Shown here: piece by piece, positions 44,331 through 53,031 of the stretch
Layout of the letters: each line of letters opens with the position of its first letter
Numbering within the stretch: the stretch's first letter is position 1
Assembly (NCBI GenBank): GCA_902775345.1
Contig: CACYLW010000005.1
Span: forward strand, 36,117-100,116
Reading direction: 5' to 3'
Source: an uncultured Eubacteriales bacterium
Lineage (GTDB): Bacteria; Bacillota; Clostridia; Peptostreptococcales; Anaerovoracaceae
DNA length: 64,000 nucleotides
Position numbers and translations under genes: made by a program
Notes under the pieces: model-generated
Told to the model about the DNA's origin: nothing
Seen by the model: only the letters and a program-made list of their open reading frames with translations
The model's database searches: none

Positions 44331-44371
44331 TTTTTCAAAAACTCCTCTCTGGAAGGAATAAACCTAAGGAT

Positions 44372-45463
44372 ATGGGATCAAAGAAAGAAAACACTGATTC
44401 AAATAACACGCGCAGACGGCTGCTGCCGGCGATCATTATCGTGGTGCTTATAGCAGCAGCACTTTTCGCCGTGTCGGATGCTCCTTTTATAAAAAACGCC
44501 AGAGATTCAGTCTTTCAGAAGCTCGGATATGAGGCGATAGATCAGAACGGGGACGGCGAAGGCGATGTGACCGGAAATCCCGGTACAGAGAACAGCAGTG
44601 AAAACGGAAGTGCCAAAACCTCAGAATGGGACAGTGCCGCAGATATTGATCCGGCCGCGCTTCCGGAGTACAACGGACAGCACTATGTAAATGTAAACAG
44701 CGGAGTCCCGGTGTTTCCTGATGACGTGTACGAACGCGCCGGCCTTGTAAAAGACGGTAACAGCTGGAAGACCAAAGGCAATCTGATGGGTACCGTTGAT
44801 TCGCACAAGCTGACTCCGTACGAGTATTACGGTGAACTCGACGACCGGGGCAGATGTACTGTCGCTTATGGCCTTCTCGGAGAAGAGACCATGCCTCAGG
44901 ACGGTCAGGAACGCGGAGACATCTCGTCAGTCCATCCGTCGGGATGGGCAAAGGCGCAGAGCTGGGAGCGCTGCCACCTTATAGCCTGGGCGCTTTCTGC
45001 AGAGAATGCCAACCCGTCAAACCTGGTCACGGGAACGCATTATCTTAATTACGACGGCATGAGGCCGCTCGAGGAGGAGGTCGAGCACTATATCTGGAAC
45101 ACCGGCTACCACGTGCTGTATTATGTGAAGCCGTGGTTCGTGGACGATGAGCTGGTGCCGAGAGGCGTACAGATGGTTGCCCGGTCGATAGAGGACAAGG
45201 GAGACGGGATTTCCTTCAATGTCTATTGCTTCAACGTGACACCGGGTGCGGAGATCGATTATAAATCCGGTATTGTGACGACAGAGGAACAGGCTGCTCA
45301 GGATGCGAGAGTCTATGTAATAAATACACGCTCGGGAGTATTCCACTACCCGACTTGCGATGGCGTCAGGGAGATGTCGGAGCACAACAAGAAGACAGTT
45401 ACAGCGACACGTTCGGAGCTGACATCTCAGGGATATACACCGTGCGGTTACTGTGAACCATAA
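44372..45463 (+). CDS. Membrane-anchored DNA/RNA non-specific endonuclease with C-terminal zinc-ribbon-like domain
   Basis: A 363-residue protein. One signal-anchor helix (LLPAIIIVVLIAAALFAV) follows a basic start; a Gly/Asn/Ser-rich linker leads to an EndA/NUC1-type nuclease domain (DRGRCTVAYGLLG, then WERCHLIAWALSAENANPSNLVTGTHYLNYDGM), where His of ERCHLI replaces the usual DRGH and Asn residues of the later helix bind metal. The last ~50 residues (VINTRSGVFHYPTCDGVREM ... GYTPCGYC) resemble an Ada-type metal-binding module with three or four Cys. It would act outside the membrane, in DNA uptake or nucleic-acid scavenging. ATG 44372 lies after the promoter; the longer frame from 44282 starts inside the terminator tail without an RBS. 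Confidence 0.82.
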   Translation: MGSKKENTDSNNTRRRLLPAIIIVVLIAAALFAVSDAPFIKNARDSVFQKLGYEAIDQNGDGEGDVTGNPGTENSSENGSAKTSEWDSAADIDPAALPEYNGQHYVNVNSGVPVFPDDVYERAGLVKDGNSWKTKGNLMGTVDSHKLTPYEYYGELDDRGRCTVAYGLLGEETMPQDGQERGDISSVHPSGWAKAQSWERCHLIAWALSAENANPSNLVTGTHYLNYDGMRPLEEEVEHYIWNTGYHVLYYVKPWFVDDELVPRGVQMVARSIEDKGDGISFNVYCFNVTPGAEIDYKSGIVTTEEQAAQDARVYVINTRSGVFHYPTCDGVREMSEHNKKTVTATRSELTSQGYTPCGYCEP

Positions 45464-45493
45464 ATAATCAATTAATATAAAGGAGCATGTACT

Positions 45494-46789
45494 ATGCGTT
45501 CGATCACTTCTATCAAAACATCACTATCCGCAGGCAGTTATGACATGATGCTCAAAAGCCTCTACTGCCGTCCGGCTGACTTGCTCGGGCCTTACAGAGA
45601 CAGGGTAGTCAGGGTCCTTGACGGTTTCATGAAAGAATTCGGTGCGGGCCCTGAAACTGAAGTATCTGTATACAGCGCGCCTGGGCGTACCGAGATCGGC
45701 GGAAACCATACCGACCACCAGAGAGGAAAGGTCCTCACGGGCTCTGTGGATCTTGATGCCATAGCCTGTGCCGCACCGAACGGGAGCAGCATCGTGCGGA
45801 TCTACTCTGAAGGCTACGGCCTGACGACGGTGGACATCAGCAGTCTCGAGCCTGTAAAAGAAGAAGAAAACACAACGAAGGCCATAATCCGCGGAACTCT
45901 TGCCGCCATTTCGTCAAGAGGATATGAGATAAAAGGCTTTGACGCCTATGTCACATCTGACGTTCCGGGGGGATCGGGACTTTCATCTTCGGCATGTTTC
46001 GAGGTCCTTATAGGCGTTACAGTCAACGGATTGTTCTGCGCTAACAGCATACCTCTTGCCGAGATAGCCAAGATCGGACAGTATGCTGAGAACGTATATT
46101 TCGGCAAGCCGTCCGGACTGCTCGATCAGATGGGATGCGCTCTCGGCGGTATTGTGGCTATAGACTTCCAGGACAAGGACAATCCGCAGTATCACGCGGT
46201 TGACTTTGATTTCGCATCTGCCGGATACGCGCTCTGCATAATCGATACAGGAGCTGACCACGCCGACCTTACGGGAGATTACGCTGCAGTCCCTGCCGAG
46301 ATGAGATCTGTCGCGGAAGCCTTTGGAAAGGAAGTGCTCTGCGAAGTGGATGAGGCGGAATTCTACAACTCTATCGCGAAGCTGAGGACGAAACTCGGAG
46401 ACCGCGCAGTGATGCGCGCAATACATTACTTCACGGACTGCCACCGTGTTGAGCAGCAGGTCGAAGCTCTTGAAAAGCATGAATTTGACAGGTTCCTGAA
46501 ACTGGTAAGCAGTTCGGGACATTCATCATACATGTATCTCCAGAATGTGGCTACGTACAGGGATCCTGCAGACCAGCCGGTCGCTCTGTCTCTGGCAATG
46601 GCAGGGTATTATCTTGCGGGACGAGGTGCGCGCAGAGTGCATGGCGGCGGATTCGCAGGTACCATACAGGCTTATGTACCGTTAGATCTTGTGGAAGAAT
46701 TCAGAGAGGGAATGGACTCCGTGCTGGGCGAGGGAGCCTGCAGAGTCACATACATACGTCCGGTCGGCGGATGTACTCTCATAGACTGA
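45494..46789 (+). CDS. galK: Galactokinase
   Basis: A 431-residue GHMP kinase that phosphorylates galactose at C1, first step of the Leloir route. The galactokinase signature is present as SAPGRTEIGGNHTDHQRG (a GGNHTDH variant of GEHTDY), the ATP-binding glycine loop is DVPGGSGLSSSACFE, and the C-terminal motif is GGGFAGTIQAYVPL. The Asp-rich region around KPSGLLDQMGCALGGIVAIDF supplies the catalytic base. It is longer than E. coli GalK (382) at the N-terminus (~40 residues). RBS AAAGGAG. galT follows 41 bases later; galE is not present here. Confidence 0.93.
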   Translation: MRSITSIKTSLSAGSYDMMLKSLYCRPADLLGPYRDRVVRVLDGFMKEFGAGPETEVSVYSAPGRTEIGGNHTDHQRGKVLTGSVDLDAIACAAPNGSSIVRIYSEGYGLTTVDISSLEPVKEEENTTKAIIRGTLAAISSRGYEIKGFDAYVTSDVPGGSGLSSSACFEVLIGVTVNGLFCANSIPLAEIAKIGQYAENVYFGKPSGLLDQMGCALGGIVAIDFQDKDNPQYHAVDFDFASAGYALCIIDTGADHADLTGDYAAVPAEMRSVAEAFGKEVLCEVDEAEFYNSIAKLRTKLGDRAVMRAIHYFTDCHRVEQQVEALEKHEFDRFLKLVSSSGHSSYMYLQNVATYRDPADQPVALSLAMAGYYLAGRGARRVHGGGFAGTIQAYVPLDLVEEFREGMDSVLGEGACRVTYIRPVGGCTLID

Positions 46790-46830
46790 TAAAAGACACG
46801 GACCATACCGGACATAACAGGAGGATATAA

Positions 46831-48216
46831 ATGGAGTTGTTGATTTCTCAACTTGTTGAATACGCTGTAAGAAAAGGCTGGATCGAAGGATCTGACCGCA
46901 TCTGGGCATCAAACCGGATACTCGAAGCCCTGCACATGGATGGCTTCGACGGTCTGACAGAGATAGAAGGGGAACTACCGCAGATACAGGAAATCCTGGA
47001 TGGGTTATGTGACTATGCTTATGAACACGGTGTCATAGATGGCAACTCGGCGACGTATCGCGACCTTTTCGATACGGAACTGATGGGTCTCCTGATACCG
47101 AGGCCGTCAGAGATCACTGAGGAGTTTTACAGGAGATATGAATGCTCGCCAAAGGAAGCGACTGACTGGTACTATGGTTTTTCGGGAGATACGAATTACA
47201 TCAGAAGAGACCGTATCGCAAAGGATCGCAAGTGGACTGTAGACACAGAGTACGGGACTCTGGATATAACGATTAATCTGTCCAAGCCTGAGAAAGACCC
47301 TAAAGCTATAGCTGCTGCAGGCAAAGCAAAGGCGTCGGGTTACCCGAAGTGCCTGCTGTGTGCAGAGAATGAAGGCTACGCCGGCAGGCTCGACCATCCT
47401 GCAAGGCAGAATCACCGCATCATACCGGTAGAGCTGGGCGGGCAGGACTTCTTCATGCAGTACAGTCCTTACGTTTATTACAACGAGCACTGTATTGTCT
47501 TCAACAAGAAGCATATACCGATGCATATAGACAGACAGGCGTTTACAAACCTGCTGGATTTCGTAACGGTATTTCCGCATTACTTTGTCGGTTCGAACGC
47601 GGATCTTCCGATAGTAGGAGGAAGCGTTCTCAGCCATGACCATTACCAGGGCGGCAATTACGAATTCGCCATGGCTAAGGCCGGAGTAGAAACGGCTTTC
47701 ACAGTGCCGGGTTATGAAGATATAGAAACAGGCATAGTTAAGTGGCCGATGTCCGTGATCCGTCTTAAAGGGAAAGACCGGGAGAGGATCATCGATCTGG
47801 CTGAACTGATACTGAATAAATGGCGGGAATATGATGACCCTGATGCTTTCATCTTCCATGAAACAGACGGTGAGAAGCACTCGACCATAACACCGATAGC
47901 TCGCAGAAGGGGCGAAGCATACGAACTGGACCTCGTGCTGCGTAACAATATAACTACTGAAGAGAACCCTCTTGGGGTATTCCATCCTCATGCAGACAAG
48001 CACCACATCAAAAAAGAGAACATAGGGCTCATCGAGGTGATGGGACTTGCCGTACTGCCTGCACGCCTGAAAGGTGAGCTGGAAGCGGGGCATTACACTG
48101 AGCAGGAGATCGGCGAAGTCTTTGCTGCAGTGCTCGAGGATGCGGGAGTATTCAAGAGAACTGAAGAAGGAAGAGCGGCATTCGGACGATTCATAGACTG
48201 CATTGCCGCAAACTAG
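46831..48216 (+). CDS. galT: Galactose-1-phosphate uridylyltransferase, class II (Bacillota type)
   Basis: A 461-residue GalT of the long class II type, with residues differing from the E. coli type. It exchanges UMP between UDP-glucose and galactose-1-phosphate. The nucleophilic-His region is GGSVLSHDHYQGGNYEFAMAKA, and other blocks are ECSPKEATDWYYGFSGDTNYIRRDRI, YPKCLLCAENEGYAGRLDHPARQNHRIIPVELGG and FHPHADKHHIKKENIGLIEVMGLAVLPARL. A strong RBS (ACAGGAGG) precedes ATG 46831. With galK it feeds galactose freed by the alpha-galactosidase at 55.8 kb into glucose phosphates. Confidence 0.95.
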   Translation: MELLISQLVEYAVRKGWIEGSDRIWASNRILEALHMDGFDGLTEIEGELPQIQEILDGLCDYAYEHGVIDGNSATYRDLFDTELMGLLIPRPSEITEEFYRRYECSPKEATDWYYGFSGDTNYIRRDRIAKDRKWTVDTEYGTLDITINLSKPEKDPKAIAAAGKAKASGYPKCLLCAENEGYAGRLDHPARQNHRIIPVELGGQDFFMQYSPYVYYNEHCIVFNKKHIPMHIDRQAFTNLLDFVTVFPHYFVGSNADLPIVGGSVLSHDHYQGGNYEFAMAKAGVETAFTVPGYEDIETGIVKWPMSVIRLKGKDRERIIDLAELILNKWREYDDPDAFIFHETDGEKHSTITPIARRRGEAYELDLVLRNNITTEENPLGVFHPHADKHHIKKENIGLIEVMGLAVLPARLKGELEAGHYTEQEIGEVFAAVLEDAGVFKRTEEGRAAFGRFIDCIAAN

Positions 48217-48242
48217 AGAAAAACAAAGAGAGGTAAGAGTAT

Positions 48243-49040
48243 ATGGCAAGCGGAAGAGTGGAATTCCACGCAGAATCCATAATGCAGCACACAAACTTCA
48301 GCTTTGTACTGCCTAACGATGTTGCGATGGAGGAGGTCTTCGACCTCAAGTATTATGACAGAGATCCGATGAATCTCATACTGCTTCACGGACTCACGGG
48401 TACTGATACTGACTGGCTGTACGGCGGTGTGGCACAGCTTATGGCCATCCAGTATAACCTGAATATATTCATGCCTACAACGGGCAATTCCTTCTATCTT
48501 GATAAGGGATATCAGGGAAGGAACCACTGCGAGTTCATCGCGGAGGAACTGCCTGAATATATACAGAAGACATTCGGGATCGAGATGAAGAGAGAGAACA
48601 CCATGATCGGAGGCCTCTCGATGGGAGGATACGGCTCCCTGCACACAGCGCTCACATATCCTGATAAATTCAGCGCATGCATTGCGCTTTCGTCGGCTCT
48701 TGTAGTAAGAGATGTTGCTAAAAAGCCGGACTCGGAAGTCGGAAGTGTACTTCCTAAGGAATTCAGAAAAGAACTGTTCGGAAGCCCTTCAAAACTGATC
48801 AAATCCGACATGAATCCCGAAGTGCTTTACAGGAAAATAAAGAAACAGGGTAAAGAGGCGCCGTTCATATACCTTGCAATAGGTGTTGACGACAACCTGC
48901 TTGAAAGCAACCGCACGTTCCGCGACTTCCTGAAGAAAGAGAAAGCAGACTTCTTCTATGAAGAGGGACCGGGCAGACATACATGGCAGTTCTGGAACGA
49001 ATACATTGACAGAGGTTTAAAGACCGTACTCAACAGATAG
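48243..49040 (+). CDS. Alpha/beta-hydrolase esterase (EstA/tributyrin esterase-like)
   Basis: A 265-residue esterase of the putative esterase family (PF00756) that also contains S-formylglutathione hydrolases and feruloyl esterases. The nucleophile elbow is GGLSMGGYGSLH, the oxyanion region is ILLHGLTGTDTDW, the acid is in VDDN, and the catalytic His is in GPGRHTWQFWNEYI. It has no signal peptide, so it is cytoplasmic. Its place between galT and a GH13 glucosidase suggests removal of acyl groups (for example acetyl) from imported sugars, but the substrate is not known. Confidence 0.85.
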   Translation: MASGRVEFHAESIMQHTNFSFVLPNDVAMEEVFDLKYYDRDPMNLILLHGLTGTDTDWLYGGVAQLMAIQYNLNIFMPTTGNSFYLDKGYQGRNHCEFIAEELPEYIQKTFGIEMKRENTMIGGLSMGGYGSLHTALTYPDKFSACIALSSALVVRDVAKKPDSEVGSVLPKEFRKELFGSPSKLIKSDMNPEVLYRKIKKQGKEAPFIYLAIGVDDNLLESNRTFRDFLKKEKADFFYEEGPGRHTWQFWNEYIDRGLKTVLNR

Positions 49041-49052
49041 AGAGAACACAAT

Positions 49053-50696
49053 ATGCTGAGCAATAAATACAAGGATTTTACAAAATGGGTCATCTATCAG
49101 ATTTATCCAAGGAGCTTTAAGGACAGCAACGGAGACGGCATAGGCGACCTGCAGGGCATCATCAGCAAGCTTGACTACATCAGGGAACTCGGTGTAAATG
49201 CAGTGTGGCTCTGTCCCTGCTTCAAAAGCCCAAATGAGGACAACGGGTACGATGTCGCAGACTATTGTGACATCATGGATGAGTTCGGCACTATGGACGA
49301 TATGGATCAGCTTGTTGAAGAGCTGCACAGGCGCGGCATGAAGCTGATTCTTGATTTGGTACCGAATCATACATCAACTGAACATAAGTGGTTTCAGGAA
49401 TCAAGAAAAGGAAAAGACAATCCGTACAGTGACTTTTACTATTGGTTTGATGAGCCTCTGAACGACTGGGAATCATCCTTCGGGGGCAGCGCATGGCAGT
49501 ATGATGAAATGCGGGGACAGTATTATCTGCACACATTTGCCGTGGGGCAGGCAGATCTTAACTGGGAGAATTCCGCAGTTGTGAAGGAGATGCAGAATAT
49601 TGTTGATTTCTGGGTCGGCAAAGGCTGTGACGGATTCAGGATAGATGTCATAGACTGCATATCAAAAGATATTCCAAACGACAGGAACGGGCATGGTCTG
49701 CGCCTTCATGAATACATACGCGCGCTTTTCGGCCGTGAAAAAACGGCACATCTTTTCACGGTCGGCGAAGGCAATACCGACGACATAGAAGATATCGTTC
49801 TGCACTGTGCATCTGACCGGAACGAGCTGTCGACTCTTTTCATTTTTGAACATATGAAGTGCGGACGTTCAGATAAATTCACGCCGAAGGATGAAGGCCT
49901 GAGTGCTTTAAGAGATTATTTGGTGTACTGGCAGAACGAGACCGGCAAAAGAGATCTGCTGTATAGCCTGTTTATAGAAAATCACGACCAGCCGCAGATG
50001 ATATCCCGCATTGGCAATGATCGTGAGCTCAGGTATGAATGTGCGACAGATATTGCGGCTATGGTCTACCTGCTGAAAGGTGTTCCGTTTATCTATCAGG
50101 GGCAGGAGATCGGCATGCCTGCTGCTCATTATGATAGCATCGGTGACTTTGATGATGTAGAGTGCCTCGGAGCATATCGCAAGTACCGGAAAACGCTCAG
50201 TGAAGAAGCGGCTTTGGAAAAGATCAACTTCGGAAGCCGGGATAATGCACGGCATCCTATGGCATGGGACGACAGCAAAAATCACGGATTTACAGAAGAT
50301 AACTGCGAGCCGTGGCTCATAAACCACTCGAGAGCCGGGGAAGTAAATGTAAAGAATGACATAAGCTCCGATAGATCTGTGTACAGGTTTTATCAGGAGC
50401 TGCTTGAGCTGCGTTCAGACTGTGACGCGTTTCAGGAAGGAGACTTTGAGGTGATTTCGTCAAAAGACGATGACTTCTTTGTATATACCCGGACGGCGGG
50501 TGATGAAAAATGGGTCGTGATCTGCAACTTTGAAAACGAAAAGACCATAGAAGCTCCGTTTGAATGTGAACCGCCGGCACTTACAAATCTCGGAAGGTCA
50601 ACTGCCTCCGGTATATATCTTCCATATGAGTGCGCCGTTTCAAAGCTTAAATGCGGTCAAAGTGTGAAAAAAATAACTAAACTGCCTATATTTTAA
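49053..50696 (+). CDS. GH13 alpha-glucosidase (oligo-1,6-glucosidase type)
   Basis: A 547-residue cytoplasmic glycoside hydrolase of family 13, subfamily 31 type. The barrel begins VIYQIYPRSFKDSNGDGIGDLQGI; catalytic residues are nucleophile Asp198 (FRIDVIDCIS), acid/base Glu239 (TVGEGNTDD) and transition-state Asp312 (ENHDQPQ). DLVPNHTSTEHKWFQESR is the typical first conserved block. It probably cleaves short alpha-glucosides such as isomaltose, sucrose or maltose; VEC-type specificity residues were not resolved. By eye this gene is a little more A+T-rich (about 47% G+C in sampled lines) than its neighbours, which might mean separate acquisition. Confidence 0.88.
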   Translation: MLSNKYKDFTKWVIYQIYPRSFKDSNGDGIGDLQGIISKLDYIRELGVNAVWLCPCFKSPNEDNGYDVADYCDIMDEFGTMDDMDQLVEELHRRGMKLILDLVPNHTSTEHKWFQESRKGKDNPYSDFYYWFDEPLNDWESSFGGSAWQYDEMRGQYYLHTFAVGQADLNWENSAVVKEMQNIVDFWVGKGCDGFRIDVIDCISKDIPNDRNGHGLRLHEYIRALFGREKTAHLFTVGEGNTDDIEDIVLHCASDRNELSTLFIFEHMKCGRSDKFTPKDEGLSALRDYLVYWQNETGKRDLLYSLFIENHDQPQMISRIGNDRELRYECATDIAAMVYLLKGVPFIYQGQEIGMPAAHYDSIGDFDDVECLGAYRKYRKTLSEEAALEKINFGSRDNARHPMAWDDSKNHGFTEDNCEPWLINHSRAGEVNVKNDISSDRSVYRFYQELLELRSDCDAFQEGDFEVISSKDDDFFVYTRTAGDEKWVVICNFENEKTIEAPFECEPPALTNLGRSTASGIYLPYECAVSKLKCGQSVKKITKLPIF

Positions 50697-50734
50697 AAAA
50701 GACAAAAAATAAGTATACCTCGCATACTCTTAAA

Positions 50735-50743
50735 TGATAAAAT
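50735..50743 (+). promoter_or_regulatory. Extended -10 promoter of the sugar importer operon
   Basis: TGATAAAAT: TGn extension with TAAAAT, the same form as at 34314. It lies 76 bases before ATG 50819. No catabolite-response (cre) box was recognised around it. Confidence 0.55.
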
Positions 50744-50818
50744 ACCTCTGTTAGTGTTCCCTGCACCATAATACTGTGATGCAGAGATTTTAAACTAATA
50801 ATGTATAGGAGGAATAAT

Positions 50819-52099
50819 ATGAAGAAAAGCACAGTTAAGAAGCTGTTGGTTGTAATGCTTACATTTGCGATGGTATTCGCAATGGCAGCATGCGGCGGCG
50901 GTGGCGGCGGAGATGAGGGCTCCACAGACGCAGCAGGCGGATTCACTATCTTCAACTCGAAGAGTGAGATCCAGGGCGCGTTCGAAGAGCTCGCTAAGCA
51001 GTACACAGAGGAGACAGGTGTACCTGTTGAAGTATACATGTCACAGGACACTGTAGCTGCACATCTCGCAACCAAATACGCATCCAAGGATCCGTACACA
51101 CTCAACATGGTAGACCCTAAGGACATCTACTCACTCGGCGTTCAGTACGGACTCGACATGAGCGGCATGGACTGGATCAGCGACACAACCAGAGCTATCG
51201 AGGTAGATGGCAAGGTTCTCGGATATCCTACCTGCGTAGAGGGCAGAGGTATCATCTACAACGGAACAGCTATCAAGAACATCACAGGCAAGGATTTCGA
51301 TCCTGCAAGCATCAAGACTCTTGACGATTTCACAGCAATCTGCGAAGAGCTCAAGAAGGGCGGAATGGAAGCACCTGTCGGCATCCTCAAGGATGACTGG
51401 TCGCTCGCAGCTCACTATCTTGCTCAGGCAATCGAAGAGAGAGAAGACGTTGACGGATATGTTGCTTCCCTGAAGGCAGGCGAGGCCAAGATCATCGACG
51501 ACCCTAAGTTCAACTCCCTCATGGACACATTCGATGTTCTGATGAAGTACAACGCATTCGCTGCAAACGCTTCATCTGTTGAGAGAGAGCAGGTAGAGCA
51601 GATGCTGTCAGAAGGACAGATCGCATTCATGTTCGGCGGTAACTGGGACTTCGCTCTCATGAAGGACTTCGACTACACAGGCGGAGCAGGCATGATGGCA
51701 GTACCTCAGAAGGAAGAAGATGCTTACACTGGCAAGCTCCTCGGCGGCGGATCGAAGTATTTCTACATCGATGCAAGCGAGGGTACAACACCTGAAGAGC
51801 AGCAGATGGCTAAGGACTTCCTCGAGTGGCTCAGAACTTCCGAGGCAGGACAGACATTCATTTCCGACACTTGCGGAATGGTTTCGCCATTTGCCAGCAA
51901 TACTATACCTGTTAATGACGACCTCGGCGCAGCCATCAAGACTTATGCTGACGCAGACATGCTCATCCCTAACTATCTCTACTTCCCAGATGATCACATC
52001 TCGGTAATGGGAGCTAAGATGCAGGAGTACCTCGGTGGTAAGTGCACAAGAGAGGATCTCGCAGCTGCATATGATGCTTATTGGCAGGCTAATAAGTAA
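50819..52099 (+). CDS. Sugar ABC transporter substrate-binding lipoprotein (CUT1 type)
   Basis: A 426-residue extracellular binding protein of the MalE/MsmE/RafE kind. The signal peptide (VVMLTFAMVFAMAAC) ends in a lipobox and is followed by a Gly6 linker. Family blocks are FTIFNSKSEIQGAFEELAKQYTEETGVPVEVY, PTCVEGRGIIYNGTAIKNI and IAFMFGGNWDF. ATG 50819 is preferred over an in-frame ATG at 50801 because AGGAGG (50806-50811) lies between them at the right distance. Given the downstream alpha-galactosidase and GH32 genes, raffinose-family sugars or sucrose are likely ligands, but this is inference. Confidence 0.9.
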   Translation: MKKSTVKKLLVVMLTFAMVFAMAACGGGGGGDEGSTDAAGGFTIFNSKSEIQGAFEELAKQYTEETGVPVEVYMSQDTVAAHLATKYASKDPYTLNMVDPKDIYSLGVQYGLDMSGMDWISDTTRAIEVDGKVLGYPTCVEGRGIIYNGTAIKNITGKDFDPASIKTLDDFTAICEELKKGGMEAPVGILKDDWSLAAHYLAQAIEEREDVDGYVASLKAGEAKIIDDPKFNSLMDTFDVLMKYNAFAANASSVEREQVEQMLSEGQIAFMFGGNWDFALMKDFDYTGGAGMMAVPQKEEDAYTGKLLGGGSKYFYIDASEGTTPEEQQMAKDFLEWLRTSEAGQTFISDTCGMVSPFASNTIPVNDDLGAAIKTYADADMLIPNYLYFPDDHISVMGAKMQEYLGGKCTREDLAAAYDAYWQANK

Positions 52100-52152
52100 A
52101 ACTGAAACCCGGTCATTGGAGTGAAACAATTGGCTCGGAAAGGGGTTAATTA

Positions 52153-53031
52153 ATGAATAGGAACACTTTTAGCTACAAGTTAAAACAGGTTCTGATGTTT
52201 GCCGGCCCGGGCACCATCCTGTTCTTCTGTGTAGTAGTAGTACCGTTCGTTTACGGTCTCTACCTCACATTCACGAGCTGGGACGGTGTATCGCCTAACA
52301 AGCCTTTCGTAGGCTTTGAGAACTATGTGGCGGCATTTCAGGACAGCGCATACTGGATAGCACTCGGAAGAACGGCCATCTATTCGATCTTCGCCGTCGT
52401 CTTCATCAACGTGCTGGCATTTGCGCTCGCTTATCTGGTAACGAGCGGAGTCAAGGGACAGAATTTCTTCCGTGCCGGCTTCTTCGTTCCTAACCTGATC
52501 GGCGGAATCGTACTTGGTTATATATGGAAGTTCGTATTCAACAGAGCATATGTTGCACTTGCAAGCGCGATAGCGGGGGGGCAGGTTGCTTCCCCGCTGT
52601 CGACTACCGGCGGCGCAATGTTCTGTCTGATATTCGTATCCGTATGGCAGTACGCGGGCTACATGATGCTCATCTATGTAGCCGGATTCATGAGCGTATC
52701 TGATTCGCTCAAAGAGGCAGCCATGATCGACGGCTGCACTCCATCCCAGGCTATGCGCAATGTAACGATCCCGCTGATGCGTTCATCGTTCGTACAGTGC
52801 ATATTCCTCAGTATCACAAGATGCTTCGTAGTATACGATGTCAACCTGTCGTTGACCAAGGGCGAGCCGTTCGGCACATCAGTAATGGCGGCTATGCACG
52901 TTTACAACACAGCGTTCACATACAAGAAGTACGGCTTGGGACAGGCTGAAGCTCTCATCCTGTTCCTCGTATGCGCGATCGTAGGTGTCACTCAGGTGGT
53001 AATCGGTAAGAAAGGAGAGGTGGAAGCATAA
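52153..53031 (+). CDS. Sugar ABC transporter permease, MalF/MsmF type
   Basis: A 292-residue CUT1 permease with six helices, beginning GPGTILFFCVVVVPFVYGLYLTFTSWDG. The coupling-loop EAA motif is KEAAMIDGCTPSQAMRNVTIPLM. It forms a heterodimer with the next gene product, which starts on its last base (53031). The ATG at 52153 has GGGG-type RBS (AAAGGGG). Confidence 0.93.
   Translation: MNRNTFSYKLKQVLMFAGPGTILFFCVVVVPFVYGLYLTFTSWDGVSPNKPFVGFENYVAAFQDSAYWIALGRTAIYSIFAVVFINVLAFALAYLVTSGVKGQNFFRAGFFVPNLIGGIVLGYIWKFVFNRAYVALASAIAGGQVASPLSTTGGAMFCLIFVSVWQYAGYMMLIYVAGFMSVSDSLKEAAMIDGCTPSQAMRNVTIPLMRSSFVQCIFLSITRCFVVYDVNLSLTKGEPFGTSVMAAMHVYNTAFTYKKYGLGQAEALILFLVCAIVGVTQVVIGKKGEVEA

Noticed and set aside
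44282-44371. Longer N-terminus for the nuclease
   Set aside because: It would begin in the tail of the TelA terminator, lacks an RBS, and a promoter-like sequence lies inside it.
47107-48294. Long - strand open frame of 395 codons opposite galT, and similar ones opposite the mutase (32297-33385) and the giant gene (5007-5918)
   Set aside because: They are antisense shadows with no family motifs and no RBS, lying over genes with clear function.
49053-50696. Lower G+C of the GH13 glucosidase as proof of recent transfer
   Set aside because: The difference was judged by eye on a few lines and is only a few percent; it needs a calculation.
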